Assembly (NCBI GenBank): GCA_046259385.1 | Contig: JBJYWI010000198.1 | Coordinates: 1 to 32,642, forward strand | Source: CAVWDI01 sp046259385 | GTDB taxonomy: Bacteria; Chloroflexota; Anaerolineae; Anaerolineales; UBA4823 | Length of the DNA stretch: 32,642 nt | Reading direction: 5' to 3' | Part shown: positions 1-8,009 of the stretch, piece by piece | Numbering within the stretch: position 1 is the stretch's first letter | How the letters are laid out: the number at the start of each line of letters is the position of its first letter | Position numbers and translations under genes: made by a program | Notes under the pieces: model-generated | What the model was told of the DNA's origin: nothing | The model's database searches: none | Seen by the model: only the letters and a program-made list of their open reading frames with translations

Positions 1-4
1 AGCA

Positions 5-388
5 TCAAACTGTAGGCTGCCATACCCCTTCAACATAAGCAGCCTCTGAAGCACCCGGCCAGGGCGGCATGGCAATGCAGATGAACTTCAATTCTGCGTC
101 CGATACGTTTCGGTATTGAAAGGCTGTTCCAACGGGAATGTCGATGGAGGTACCTGGACCGAGAGCAGTGACGCAGCTTTCCCCACCATCATCTCTCCAG
201 ACCTCGCCGTGCCCCTCCAGTACATACCAGAATTCACTGACCGTTGCGTGAACGGTCGCTTTATTTACCTGGTGCGGAGGGACTGTGCTGTGAATCATGT
301 TACCCGTTTTGCCATCTATCAGGAAACGAATATCCGCGCCCGCCGGCGATTTCGCATCCGGATACTCTGGAAGTATAACGGTCTTCAT
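5..388 (-). CDS. Small single-domain cupin protein
   Basis: This 127-residue protein is a single cupin barrel. Cupin motif 1 is visible around residues 45-70 (HATVSEFWYVLEGHGEVWRD), followed by a motif 2-like stretch near residues 75-95 (GPGTSIDIPVGTAFQYRN). Such small cupins bind a metal or a small ligand, and the substrate cannot be told from sequence. In motif 1 the usual paired histidines are only partly kept, with one His before the conserved Glu/Gly region, so metal binding is uncertain. The start is supported by AGGAGAGG a few bases upstream. The gene follows clpC on the same strand but is separated from it by an intrinsic terminator, so it probably has its own promoter. It ends five bases from the window edge. 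Confidence 0.85.
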   Translation of the reverse strand: MKTVILPEYPDAKSPAGADIRFLIDGKTGNMIHSTVPPHQVNKATVHATVSEFWYVLEGHGEVWRDDGGESCVTALGPGTSIDIPVGTAFQYRNVSDAELKFICIAMPPWPGASEAAYVEGVWQPTV

Positions 389-441
389 ATCCTCTCCTTA
401 TAAGACTTCTCGCTTGTGAATTATAGCAGTCGGATAATTAA

Positions 442-471
442 AAAGCCGCCCGTAAAGTGCAGGGCGGCTTT
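442..471 (-). terminator. Rho-independent terminator of clpC
   Basis: A perfect 10-bp stem (AAAGCCGCCC pairs with GGGCGGCTTT) encloses a 10-base loop. Read on the minus strand it is followed by TTTTTAATTA. It lies about 40 bases beyond the clpC stop codon and upstream of the cupin gene, so it should end clpC transcription. Confidence 0.85.
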
Positions 472-512
472 ATCTCTCTTTCCTGAAATATTTAGAATCA
501 GATCTTAAGCGG

Positions 513-3008
513 TCATCCCGCTGGGACGACCTCGCTTTCGGTCTCCTGGACTTCATCCGGATCAGCCCGGTGCAGAACGATGTCTTCATCCTCTACATCG
601 ACTACAACCCTGGCGCAGCCCTCAAATTCACCAGCCAGCAACTGGTCGGATAGTTTGTCTTCGACCTTCTGTTGGATAACCCTGCGCAGCGGTCGGGCGC
701 CCATCTCGGGGTCAAATCCCATTTCCGCTAATTTCTCCAGGGCTTCAGGAGTGGCGGTGAGCTCGATCTCGTGATCCTGCATGCGCTGAGAGACTTTGTC
801 CAGTTCCAATTCCACAATCTGGGTGATATCCTGCATGTTCAACGCCCGGAAAACGATCACATTATCAACCCGGTTTATGAATTCGGGTCGAAAAATCTTT
901 TTGAGCGATGCCATCAATTTCTTGCGCATCTCGTCGTACGCCTGTTTCTCTTCAAGCGTTTCGTCCTGTTTGAGGGAAAATCCGATTGAGGTCTGGCGGA
1001 TCACATCCGCACCGACATTGGAAGTCATGACGATGATCGCATTGCGGAAATCTACCTTGCGACCTTTCGCATCGGAGAGATGACCTTCCTCCATGATCTG
1101 TAACAGCATATTGTGGGCTTCCGGGTGAGCCTTCTCAACCTCATCAAAGACCACAATCGAATACGGTCTCCGCCGAATCGCTTCGGTTAACTGACCGGCT
1201 TCTTCGTACCCAACATACCCGGGGGGCGCTCCAACCAACCGGCTGACGGTATGACGCTCCATGAATTCAGACATATCCAGCTGAATCAAGGCATCCTCGC
1301 TTCCAAACATAAAACGAGCCAGAGCTTTGGTCAGTTCGGTCTTGCCTACCCCGGTCGGACCCAAAAAGATGAACGAACCGATCGGGCGGCGGGGGTCTTT
1401 CAAACCAGCCCGGGCTCGCCGGACAGCCCTGGAAATCGCTTCGATCGCCTCTTCCTGACCGATAATATGTTTCCGCAGTTCGTCTTCCATTTCAAGCAGG
1501 CGCTGCGATTCTTCCTGGGCAATCTGCATCACCGGAACACCTGTCCACATCGAAACAACTTCGGCGATATCATCGGCGGTGACAACCGGACTGGAAGTCC
1601 GATCCCACCCGGAGCGCAAGCTTTCAAGTTTCTGCTCGATTTCTTCCTGGCGGTCCAGGTAGTCCTGGGCATCATCCATGCGCCCTTCCTCTGTAGCGGC
1701 GGTGTGGTCCTTGCGCAGTTCTCTCAACTCAGACATCAATTCTTTCGCCTGTTTTGCCGCTGGAGATTTGTACATACGCACCCTGGATGAAGATTCATCT
1801 ATCAAGTCGATTGCCTTATCCGGCAAAAACCGGTCGGTGACATAGCGCGAGGAAAGATGGGCAGCGGCATCGATGGCCTCATCAGAAATTGAAAGGCGGT
1901 GATGGTCCTCGTAGGCGCTGCGGACACCGATCAGAATATCGATTGTCTCCATCACGCTGGGCTCTTCCACCATCACCGGTTGGAAGCGGCGCTCGAGGGC
2001 GGCGTCGCTCTCGATATGCTTGCGGTACTCATCAACAGTCGTCGCGCCGATCACCTGCAGTTCGCCGCGCGAAAGGGCGGGTTTAAGGATATTTGCAGCG
2101 TCCACTGACGAGCCGGCTGCTCCTGCACCGACCAGCATGTGAACCTCATCAATAAACAAAATCGCCCCGGAGGCTTTTAACTCATCTATCACGCGCTTGA
2201 GGCGCTCCTCGAACTGGCCGCGGTACATTGTCCCGGCAACCAGTGAACCAACATCCAGCTGCAGGACGCGCTTATCCAGCAGCAGCGCCGGTACATCGCC
2301 CTCAAGGATACGCTGGGCAAGCCCTTCGACAATGGCGGTCTTGCCAACACCCGGCTCCCCTATCAAGGCGGGATTGTTTTTGGTGCGGCGGGCTAGTATC
2401 TGGATGACACGTTCTATTTCCATCACGCGCCCAATCACGGGATCCAGTTTACCTTCCTCCGCCAGACTGGTTAAATCGGTTGCAAGCTGGTCAACCATGG
2501 GGGTCTTGCCCTTGCTTTTTTCAGCCCGGGCTGGCTTGCTCTCGCGGCTCGTAGTGCGGCGGGAGGTGCTGCTTTCCTGCAACACCCGGCGAGTCTGGCG
2601 CCTGATCTGCTCCGGGGTGATTCCCATTTTCTGGAGCACGTCGATCGCGATGCCATCGTTGTAGCTCACCAGACCCAGCAGCAGGTGCTCCGTTCCAATA
2701 TAGTGGTGCCCCATCTTGCGGGCTTCCTCAACCGCCAGTTCCAGAACCTGCTGCATACCAGGGGAGAGTTCAAGCTTTCCGCCGGGTGATTGACCCACCC
2801 CGGTCAGCCGTTCGATCATCTCCTCTACCCGGGCGGTGTCCAATCCAAGTTCACGCAGCACCCTGCCTGCCACGCCTCCTTCCTCCCGGATAAGGCCCAG
2901 CAGTAAATGCTCCGTACCAATGTGGTGGTGCCTCAGCCGCTCAGCTTCCTGATGTGCAAGACTGAGCACCCTGCGTGCTCTCTGTGTAAATCTTTCCATA
3001 CCTGCCAT
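513..3008 (-). CDS. clpC: ClpC-type AAA+ unfoldase, ATPase subunit of Clp protease
   Basis: The 831-residue protein is a full-length class 1 Hsp100 ATPase that unfolds substrates and feeds them to ClpP. Two Clp N-repeats occupy residues 4-145, each with an IGTEHLLLGL motif. The first AAA+ domain has Walker A GEPGVGKT (217-224), Walker B ILFIDEVH (283-290) and an arginine-finger pair (340-341). A coiled-coil middle segment with a UVR-like stretch (about 420-465) marks ClpC rather than ClpB or ClpA. The second AAA+ domain has Walker A GPTGVGKT (550-557) and Walker B IVVFDEVE (618-625). The C-terminal ClpB-D2-like domain follows. The ATG at 3008 is chosen over the ATG at 2999 because AGGAGG lies six bases upstream of it. 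mcsA, mcsB and ctsR are not adjacent, so the usual Firmicutes operon is absent. It ends at a clear terminator. Confidence 0.97.
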   Translation of the reverse strand: MAGMERFTQRARRVLSLAHQEAERLRHHHIGTEHLLLGLIREEGGVAGRVLRELGLDTARVEEMIERLTGVGQSPGGKLELSPGMQQVLELAVEEARKMGHHYIGTEHLLLGLVSYNDGIAIDVLQKMGITPEQIRRQTRRVLQESSTSRRTTSRESKPARAEKSKGKTPMVDQLATDLTSLAEEGKLDPVIGRVMEIERVIQILARRTKNNPALIGEPGVGKTAIVEGLAQRILEGDVPALLLDKRVLQLDVGSLVAGTMYRGQFEERLKRVIDELKASGAILFIDEVHMLVGAGAAGSSVDAANILKPALSRGELQVIGATTVDEYRKHIESDAALERRFQPVMVEEPSVMETIDILIGVRSAYEDHHRLSISDEAIDAAAHLSSRYVTDRFLPDKAIDLIDESSSRVRMYKSPAAKQAKELMSELRELRKDHTAATEEGRMDDAQDYLDRQEEIEQKLESLRSGWDRTSSPVVTADDIAEVVSMWTGVPVMQIAQEESQRLLEMEDELRKHIIGQEEAIEAISRAVRRARAGLKDPRRPIGSFIFLGPTGVGKTELTKALARFMFGSEDALIQLDMSEFMERHTVSRLVGAPPGYVGYEEAGQLTEAIRRRPYSIVVFDEVEKAHPEAHNMLLQIMEEGHLSDAKGRKVDFRNAIIVMTSNVGADVIRQTSIGFSLKQDETLEEKQAYDEMRKKLMASLKKIFRPEFINRVDNVIVFRALNMQDITQIVELELDKVSQRMQDHEIELTATPEALEKLAEMGFDPEMGARPLRRVIQQKVEDKLSDQLLAGEFEGCARVVVDVEDEDIVLHRADPDEVQETESEVVPAG

Positions 3009-3189
3009 GGTACCCCTCCTAACAAAAAGTAAGTACCAGAATTTGAATTCTTTTTATAAAAATATGCCTGATACTGCTTATCTTACCGATAATTTGATCC
3101 CATCCGGACCGGTTTTCCTGTCCCGGTCGATTCATAATATGGGTGGATTTTGTCGCAAGTAAATCAATCGTTTTACGAAATCCGATTTG

Positions 3190-3216
3190 ATTCTACCAGA
3201 GTATATTCTGAGTCAA
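3190..3216 (-). promoter_or_regulatory. Possible clpC promoter
   Basis: On the minus strand TTGACT is followed after 15 bases by TAGAAT, which carries the extended -10 TG dinucleotide (TGGTAGAAT). The spacer is short, but the extended -10 could compensate. A start near 3183 would give a leader of about 175 bases. No CIRCE element or convincing CtsR box was found. Confidence 0.35.
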
Positions 3217-3395
3217 ATTAAATGTTAGTATAAAGCGAGATAAATTAACACAATTCTTATCCAAATTTTTCAAAAGCTGCTGATTTGATAGGGAAGGGTC
3301 AAGAAAGGCAACCCCGCTTCCGTTGGCAACAACTCAGTGGCTCTTTTCGCTTCCAAAATAAAAGATATAATCATATAATCCTGTTTATGTCCAAT

Positions 3396-3424
3396 TTGAC
3401 ATTAAAAATATAGCCTAATTAAAT
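3396..3424 (+). promoter_or_regulatory. Candidate promoter of the DUF1801 gene
   Basis: A perfect -35 TTGACA is followed after 17 bases by TTAAAT, a four-of-six match to the -10 consensus, in very AT-rich DNA. It would start transcription about 88 bases before the DUF1801 start codon. Confidence 0.45.
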
Positions 3425-3518
3425 GTTATTTAAACATCACAGCATCAAAAGAAAAACTTATAGAAAACAAGGTAACTAAATAGTGTTTATTCTACACTGG
3501 GCAGAAGTATGAGCAATT

Positions 3519-3896
3519 ATGCAGGATAAAAAGGGACCCCCAGAAAATATCGACGAATATATCGCAGGTTTTCCAGACAAAGTTCAGAAGATTCTAGAAA
3601 AACTTAGGGCAACCATCAGAAAAGCCGCTCCGGATGCGATAGAGACCATTAATTATGCCATTCCAACCTATAAATTAAACGGCAATCTGGTCCATTTTGC
3701 AGGCTATAAAAAGCATATCGGTTTTTACCCGACTCCGAGCGGTATTGAACAATTCGCCAAGGAACTTTCGAATTTCGAAATCTCCAAGGGGACAATCAAG
3801 TTTCCTCTGGACAAGCCAATTCCCTACGACCTGGTGGCGGAAATTGTCGTTTTCAGAGTGAAGGAAAATTTAAAGAAGGCAGGCGCAGTTAATTGA
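3519..3896 (+). CDS. DUF1801 (YdhG-like) protein
   Basis: The 125-residue protein matches the DUF1801/YdhG family in length and pattern. An N-terminal ENIDEYIAGFPDKVQKILEK helix region leads into APDAIETINYAIPTYKLNG, then the aromatic core HFAGYKKHIGFYPTP and the C-terminal GTIKFPLDKPIPYDLVAEIV. Bacillus YdhG (Fra) is a frataxin-like iron chaperone of this family. Most other members have no proven role, so iron handling here is only a possibility. The gene stands alone between divergent and convergent neighbours. No strong ribosome binding site precedes the ATG; GGGCAGAAG about 15 bases upstream is a poor match. It is chromosomal in style, with no sign of transfer. Confidence 0.85.
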   Translation: MQDKKGPPENIDEYIAGFPDKVQKILEKLRATIRKAAPDAIETINYAIPTYKLNGNLVHFAGYKKHIGFYPTPSGIEQFAKELSNFEISKGTIKFPLDKPIPYDLVAEIVVFRVKENLKKAGAVN

Positions 3897-3991
3897 AGCC
3901 AGGCAGCACAATACTATCCATTTGTATTGTGAACTGCAATATTACGAATATGAAGCCAGGAGAGTAAATTGTGGTGGATTTTTACAGGCGG

Positions 3992-5782
3992 CTATTTCTC
4001 GGGGACCTCCCCCTCCTCCTGCGCATCATCAATCCCCTCTTCCGTTTCCCCAGCCTGATCATCTGAGGCGATTTCGCTGCCCTCTTCTTCCTCCACTTCC
4101 TGATCGGGAACACGCTCTTCTTCAGCGGGCTCCTGTCCAACTTCTTGCTCTTCAACAAGCCCTTCAGTTGGCTCTTGCTCAGTTAGTTCAGCCTCAACTT
4201 GCTCCTGAGGTTCTTCTGCGGGTTGCTCTACCTCTTCCGGCTCCCCCTCCTGCTCAGGTTCTGATGCTGACTCTTCTCCGCTTTCCGGTTCTCCAGTATC
4301 TTCAACCTCAATTTCAGCTTCCGGAGTGGTCTCCCCAACTTCAACCTCTCCAGCATCTTCAACCGGAAGGGCATCCTCAGTTTCGAGCTCTATTTCAGCC
4401 TCTTCAACCTTCTCCACGGCGCTTTCAATGCTGGCTTCAGCCTCGGCTTGCGGTTCGGCCTCTTCTTCCTCGAGGGCCTTTTCCGCCTCATCCGGTTCTA
4501 AAATCTGCTCCGGCTGCTCCTGCTCTGCTCCCGCTTCAACGGGCTCTTCCTGAACGCGGTCAACCTCATCCGCCAGTGCCATTTTCCAATCCAGGTCTGC
4601 ATAAGCAGGGGAATCTACCTTCCGCAAGCTCAAACCGATTCTCCGGCGTTCAGGGTCGATTCGGATCACCCGCAGGGTGACCACATCGCCTTCATGGAGA
4701 ACTTCTTTCGGATGGGTTATGCGCTGTTCGCTGATTTCGGAAACATGGATTAATCCTTCCAGATCCTCGCCGATTTTTGCAAACGCGCCAAACTTCGCCA
4801 GGTGGGTAATGGTACCTTCCACCAGCGAACCTTCTTTCAGGTGGGCGATCTTTTCCTTCCAGGGATCGTCCTGCAGCTGGCGAATGGAAAGACCAATGCG
4901 TTTGCGTTCGCGGTCAACGCTTATCACCTTCACCTGTACTTCCTGGCCGATTTCGAGCACCTCGCTGGGGTGCTGGATGCGGTCCCAAGAAATCTCAGAC
5001 ATATGCACCAGACCATCTGCGCCCTGGATATTTACAAAGGCGCCAAAATCTGCAAGACTGGTCACACGACCTTTACGAACAGTTCCCTCCTCAAGATCAT
5101 CCAGCAGGCGATCTTTCAGCGATTCGCGGGTCTCATTCAACGCCACACGCTCCGAAAGGATCAGGCGCCGGCGTTCGCGGTCGGATTCGATCACACTGAC
5201 TTCGATCGGCTCGTCAACCAATGTCCCCCAGCGCTCTTCCGGGGTCTCTCCAGTGAAAGCCATGCGCCTTAAGACACTCACCTGGGAAGCGGGCACAAAA
5301 CCACGCAGGCGACCTATTGGAACAATCAGACCGCCTTTGTTAAACCCAACCACTACGCTCTTGTAGCTTTCACCAGATTCAAGCAGCTCTGAAACAAGCA
5401 CCCAGTCCTGCGCTTCACGGGCGCGGTTATACGACAATATCACATTGCCGTGTTGATCTTCCGGTGCAACTACAAAAACCGGTATTTCCCGTCCAATTTC
5501 GAATAAGTCTCTTTCTTCAGCGGGAATCTGCTCGAATTCCCTCCCGGATATGATGCCTTCAGACTTCGTTCCGATGCTCACAAGGACTTCATTCTCTCGA
5601 ATGGTGGCGATTGTCCCTGTTCGAATCTCACCCTGGGATGGAAAATCCAGACCAAGCCCCTGCTCATCCAGAAGCGTTTCCATCGATGCGGCATCTTTTA
5701 CAGTCTCGCTGGTTTTCGTTTCTTCGATCGTCTGGTTGTTTTCGCTCTCCTTCTGCTCTACGGCCTCTTCATTCTGCTCCAT
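3992..5782 (-). CDS. Four-S1-domain RNA-binding protein with acidic tail (ribosomal protein S1-like)
   Basis: The 596-residue protein carries four S1 RNA-binding domains at about residues 50-119, 137-211, 232-302 and 317-388. Repeats 3 and 4 are the most canonical (DFGAFVNIQGADGLVHMSE, KFGAFAKIGEDLEGLIHVSE). It probably acts as ribosomal protein S1 or a related translation or RNA-binding factor. Residues of about 409-596 form an almost entirely Glu/Ala/Pro/Gln-rich, lysine- and arginine-poor tail. This is not part of the S1 fold and is likely disordered. Longer TTG or ATG starts at 5851 and 5839 are rejected: they lie at or upstream of a strong promoter whose start point is near 5816. The ATG at 5782 has only GGAG 11 bases upstream as a ribosome binding site. 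The gene is divergent from the chelatase gene. Confidence 0.9.
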   Translation of the reverse strand: MEQNEEAVEQKESENNQTIEETKTSETVKDAASMETLLDEQGLGLDFPSQGEIRTGTIATIRENEVLVSIGTKSEGIISGREFEQIPAEERDLFEIGREIPVFVVAPEDQHGNVILSYNRAREAQDWVLVSELLESGESYKSVVVGFNKGGLIVPIGRLRGFVPASQVSVLRRMAFTGETPEERWGTLVDEPIEVSVIESDRERRRLILSERVALNETRESLKDRLLDDLEEGTVRKGRVTSLADFGAFVNIQGADGLVHMSEISWDRIQHPSEVLEIGQEVQVKVISVDRERKRIGLSIRQLQDDPWKEKIAHLKEGSLVEGTITHLAKFGAFAKIGEDLEGLIHVSEISEQRITHPKEVLHEGDVVTLRVIRIDPERRRIGLSLRKVDSPAYADLDWKMALADEVDRVQEEPVEAGAEQEQPEQILEPDEAEKALEEEEAEPQAEAEASIESAVEKVEEAEIELETEDALPVEDAGEVEVGETTPEAEIEVEDTGEPESGEESASEPEQEGEPEEVEQPAEEPQEQVEAELTEQEPTEGLVEEQEVGQEPAEEERVPDQEVEEEEGSEIASDDQAGETEEGIDDAQEEGEVPEK

Positions 5783-5822
5783 TTGATAGACAACTCCAGT
5801 ATACGGAAAATTTGTGGGACGT

Positions 5823-5851
5823 ATTATAAAGGTGATCATACAACTTGACAA
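5823..5851 (-). promoter_or_regulatory. Promoter of the S1-domain gene
   Basis: On the minus strand TTGTCA (5846-5851) is followed after exactly 17 bases by a perfect TATAAT (5823-5828). Transcription should begin near 5816, giving a leader of about 34 bases to the ATG at 5782. This excludes the longer in-frame starts. The same bases read on the plus strand contain TTGACA (5845-5850), so the -35 element could be shared with a divergent promoter, but I see no good plus-strand -10. Confidence 0.8.
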
Positions 5852-5958
5852 CCTTTATGATAAGATTAGAAATGCAATAAAATACTGGTTATCTTAAAAA
5901 ATATAAAAGAACCCCCGACAACCAGATACCGGATACTTATTGATTTTTGAGGAAATTG

Positions 5959-7059
5959 ATGCTGCCGATTTATCCATTTACCGCTATTGTTGGACAGGAG
6001 AGAATGCGAAGAGCTCTGGTGCTTAACGCAGTCGACCCGCGCATTGGAGGCGTATTGATCCGCGGGGAGCGCGGAACCGCAAAATCTACAGCAGCGCGGG
6101 CGATGGCAGCCCTGTTGCCCAAAATTGAAATTATCGCCAATTCACCCTTTAACGACGACCCTAACTCCCCAAACACCTGGTCCGACTGGGTAAAAGAACA
6201 GATTAACGATAAGAACGGTCTGGAAACGGTTACCCGCCAGATCCCCTTTGTAGACCTGCCGGTATCGGCAACTGAAGACCGGGTTGTTGGAACACTTGAT
6301 ATCGAAAAGGCGATTCAGGAAGGGGAACGCCATTTTGAACCTGGGGTTCTGGCTGCCGCAAACCGGGGATTGCTGTACATCGATGAAGTAAATTTGCTGG
6401 ACGATCATGTAGTCGATCTGCTGCTCGATTCTGCCGCGATGGGGGTGAATATCATAGAAAGGGAAGGGATCTCCTTTTCGCACCCGGCCCGGTTCATCCT
6501 CGTTGGCACAATGAATCCTGAGGAAGGCGACCTGCGCCCGCAACTTTTAGATCGTTTTGCCCTTTCAGTCGAAATCCACGGTATCCGCAATGCCAGAGAT
6601 CGTGTTCTGATCATGCAGCGAAATCTGGGCTTTGAGACCGACCCCGAGGGTTTCCGAGAGGAGTGGATGGATAAAGAGGATGATCTCTCCCGCCAGATTG
6701 AAAATGCGCGCCTGCTGGTTGACCAGGTTACATATACAAACCGCGACCTGTTGTCGATAGCTGGCTTGACCTCATCATTAAACGTGGACGGTCACCGAGC
6801 TGACCTTGTTATTCTCAAAACAGCGCGCGCACATGCGGCGTTCGAAGGCAGGACTGATATTTCCGACCACGACATTGTCCTTGCTGCTGAGCTTACACTC
6901 CCCCACCGGATAAAACGAGGCCCGTTCCACCAAGCGGAAGTGACAATGGAAGATCTGCAAGCGCGTATTGAGCAGCTCGAAGGAGCCGCAGCAGGGGAGG
7001 GAGAACCCGAACCAACTGATACTGAAGAGACCCCACGGGATAAAAAAAAAGTACAGTAA
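5959..7059 (+). CDS. chlI: Chelatase I-type AAA+ subunit, unshifted product of the same gene
   Basis: Without frameshifting, translation ends at TAA (7057-7059), two codons after the A run, giving 366 residues. This equals the length of a stand-alone BchI/ChlI small subunit and contains the whole AAA+ module: Walker A, Walker B, sensor and C-terminal helical domain, plus a short acidic tail. It lacks the VWA domain. Known chelatases need both I and D subunits, and the one gene could supply both. No separate chlI gene is present in the window, which fits this reading but does not prove it. Confidence 0.75.
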   Translation: MLPIYPFTAIVGQERMRRALVLNAVDPRIGGVLIRGERGTAKSTAARAMAALLPKIEIIANSPFNDDPNSPNTWSDWVKEQINDKNGLETVTRQIPFVDLPVSATEDRVVGTLDIEKAIQEGERHFEPGVLAAANRGLLYIDEVNLLDDHVVDLLLDSAAMGVNIIEREGISFSHPARFILVGTMNPEEGDLRPQLLDRFALSVEIHGIRNARDRVLIMQRNLGFETDPEGFREEWMDKEDDLSRQIENARLLVDQVTYTNRDLLSIAGLTSSLNVDGHRADLVILKTARAHAAFEGRTDISDHDIVLAAELTLPHRIKRGPFHQAEVTMEDLQARIEQLEGAAAGEGEPEPTDTEETPRDKKKVQ

Positions 7060-8003
7060 CATCGGAGACCAAGACCGAGGAATCCCAGCTGCCGCCGGGT
7101 AAACCTTCTCCTCAGAATGTCTTTGATTCAGTCAGTTCAAACTGGTGGGAGGGGGGAGAAAAGGTTAAAATCGGGCAGTCTTTTACCCCACGCAGGATAG
7201 ACAACCCTCTGGACAGAATCACGCGCCGCCAAGCTGGACGGCGTTCGCGCTCACAAACCGACCGCAAAAGCGGGCGCTACATCCAGGCACGCCCAGCGAA
7301 TGGAAAAACAGACGATATCGCCTTTGATGCCACATTCAGAGCTGCGGCGCCTCACCAGAAAAAGCGGGCTGAACAGCGTAAGAGAATGGCTTTTGCGATC
7401 CAATCTCAAGACTTTCAACAAAAAGTCAGAGTTAAAAAAACTGCTAACCTGATCCTTTTCGCAGTGGACGCCTCCTGGTCGATGGCAGTTGCAGAGAGGA
7501 TGTCTGCAACCAAAGGAGCCATTTTATCCCTCCTGACAGACGCTTACCAGAGGCGGGACCGGGTTGGACTGGTGGTCTTCCAGAAAAACCAGGCATCGCT
7601 GATACTCCCGCCCACCAATTCAGTCGAACTGGCCAAACGAGCCCTGGCGGATATCCCGGTTGGGGGAAAGACACCCCTATCAGCAGGCCTCTACCAGGCA
7701 CTGCAGGTTATTCAAAAGGAACGCTACCTGCATCCAGATATCAACCCGCTGATAATCCTTTTAACAGATGGGGCCGGAAATGTCTCCATGAGCAACCTTC
7801 CACCGCAGGAAGAATCGCTACGGATAGCAGACCAGATCGCAGAAGAGGAAATCCGCAGCGTGGTAATTAATATGGAACACAAAGCATTCGACCAGGGTCT
7901 AGCTCAAGCCCTTGCCGAACACCTCAAAGCGCCCTGCTATACGCTAAGCGAGCTAAAGGCGGAAACGCTTTACCGGAAAGTAAGGGAGGAAATGGGCGCC
8001 TGA
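5959..8003 (+). CDS. chlD: Chelatase ATPase/VWA fusion (chlI-chlD type), full length by -1 frameshift
   Basis: Joining 5959-7050 to 7050-8003 by a -1 shift on the A run gives one protein of about 681 residues, a normal length for fused magnesium/cobalt chelatase D-type subunits. The N-terminal AAA+ domain has Walker A GERGTAKST (36-44), Walker B LLYIDEVN (138-145), and the ATEDRV and MNPEEGDLRPQLLDRF motifs. After the shift a linker leads to a family-typical stretch (SGRYIQARP, then IAFDATFRAAAPHQ). The VWA domain follows, with MIDAS DASWS (504-508) and TDG (603-605). The D subunit forms an ATPase complex with I and works with a large ChlH or CobN subunit, which is not in this window. The ATG at 5959 has GAGG six bases upstream. 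The frame from 7050 to 7386 has no stop, so the separate-looking 205-residue ORF at 7386 is not an independent gene. A sequencing indel is the alternative. Confidence 0.8.
7042..7051 (+). promoter_or_regulatory. Putative -1 frameshift site (nine A followed by G)
   Basis: In the zero frame the codons are GAT AAA AAA AAA GTA CAG TAA. Two adjacent AAA codons allow lysyl-tRNA pairs to slip back one base, after which AGT ACA GTA is read and 317 further codons are open. Transcriptional slippage on the nine A is equally possible. A weak helper is TCGG/CCGA pairing at 7062-7065 with 7075-7078. GGGGAGGG lies about 40 bases upstream, too far for a dnaX-type stimulator. Confidence 0.65.
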
Positions 8004-8009
8004 CGCTCT

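Larger units (their letters stand above)
3009..3518. other. AT-rich intergenic region between clpC and the DUF1801 gene
   Basis: This 510-base stretch has no credible gene. It separates divergent genes and holds only promoter-like elements: the weak clpC candidate at 3190-3216 and a candidate for the DUF1801 gene at 3396-3424. No strong hairpin or repeat was seen. Confidence 0.6.

Noticed and set aside
1251..1790. 179-residue plus-strand ORF inside clpC
   Set aside because: Antisense shadow of a strongly conserved gene; no family pattern.
3296..3311. GGGTCAAGAAAGGCAA as a CtsR box for clpC
   Set aside because: Only the first half matches; the second repeat is poor and it lies nearly 300 bases from clpC.
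3922..4680. 252-residue plus-strand ORF opposite the S1 gene
   Set aside because: It is the shadow of the Glu-rich tail, read as Pro/Leu/Gln-rich nonsense on the other strand.
7042..7102. +1 shift at the A run
   Set aside because: That frame meets TAA at 7100-7102, so only the -1 frame continues.
7386..8003. Separate 205-residue VWA protein
   Set aside because: The frame is open without stops back to 7050 and carries the conserved linker, so it is the C-terminal part of the chelatase gene.
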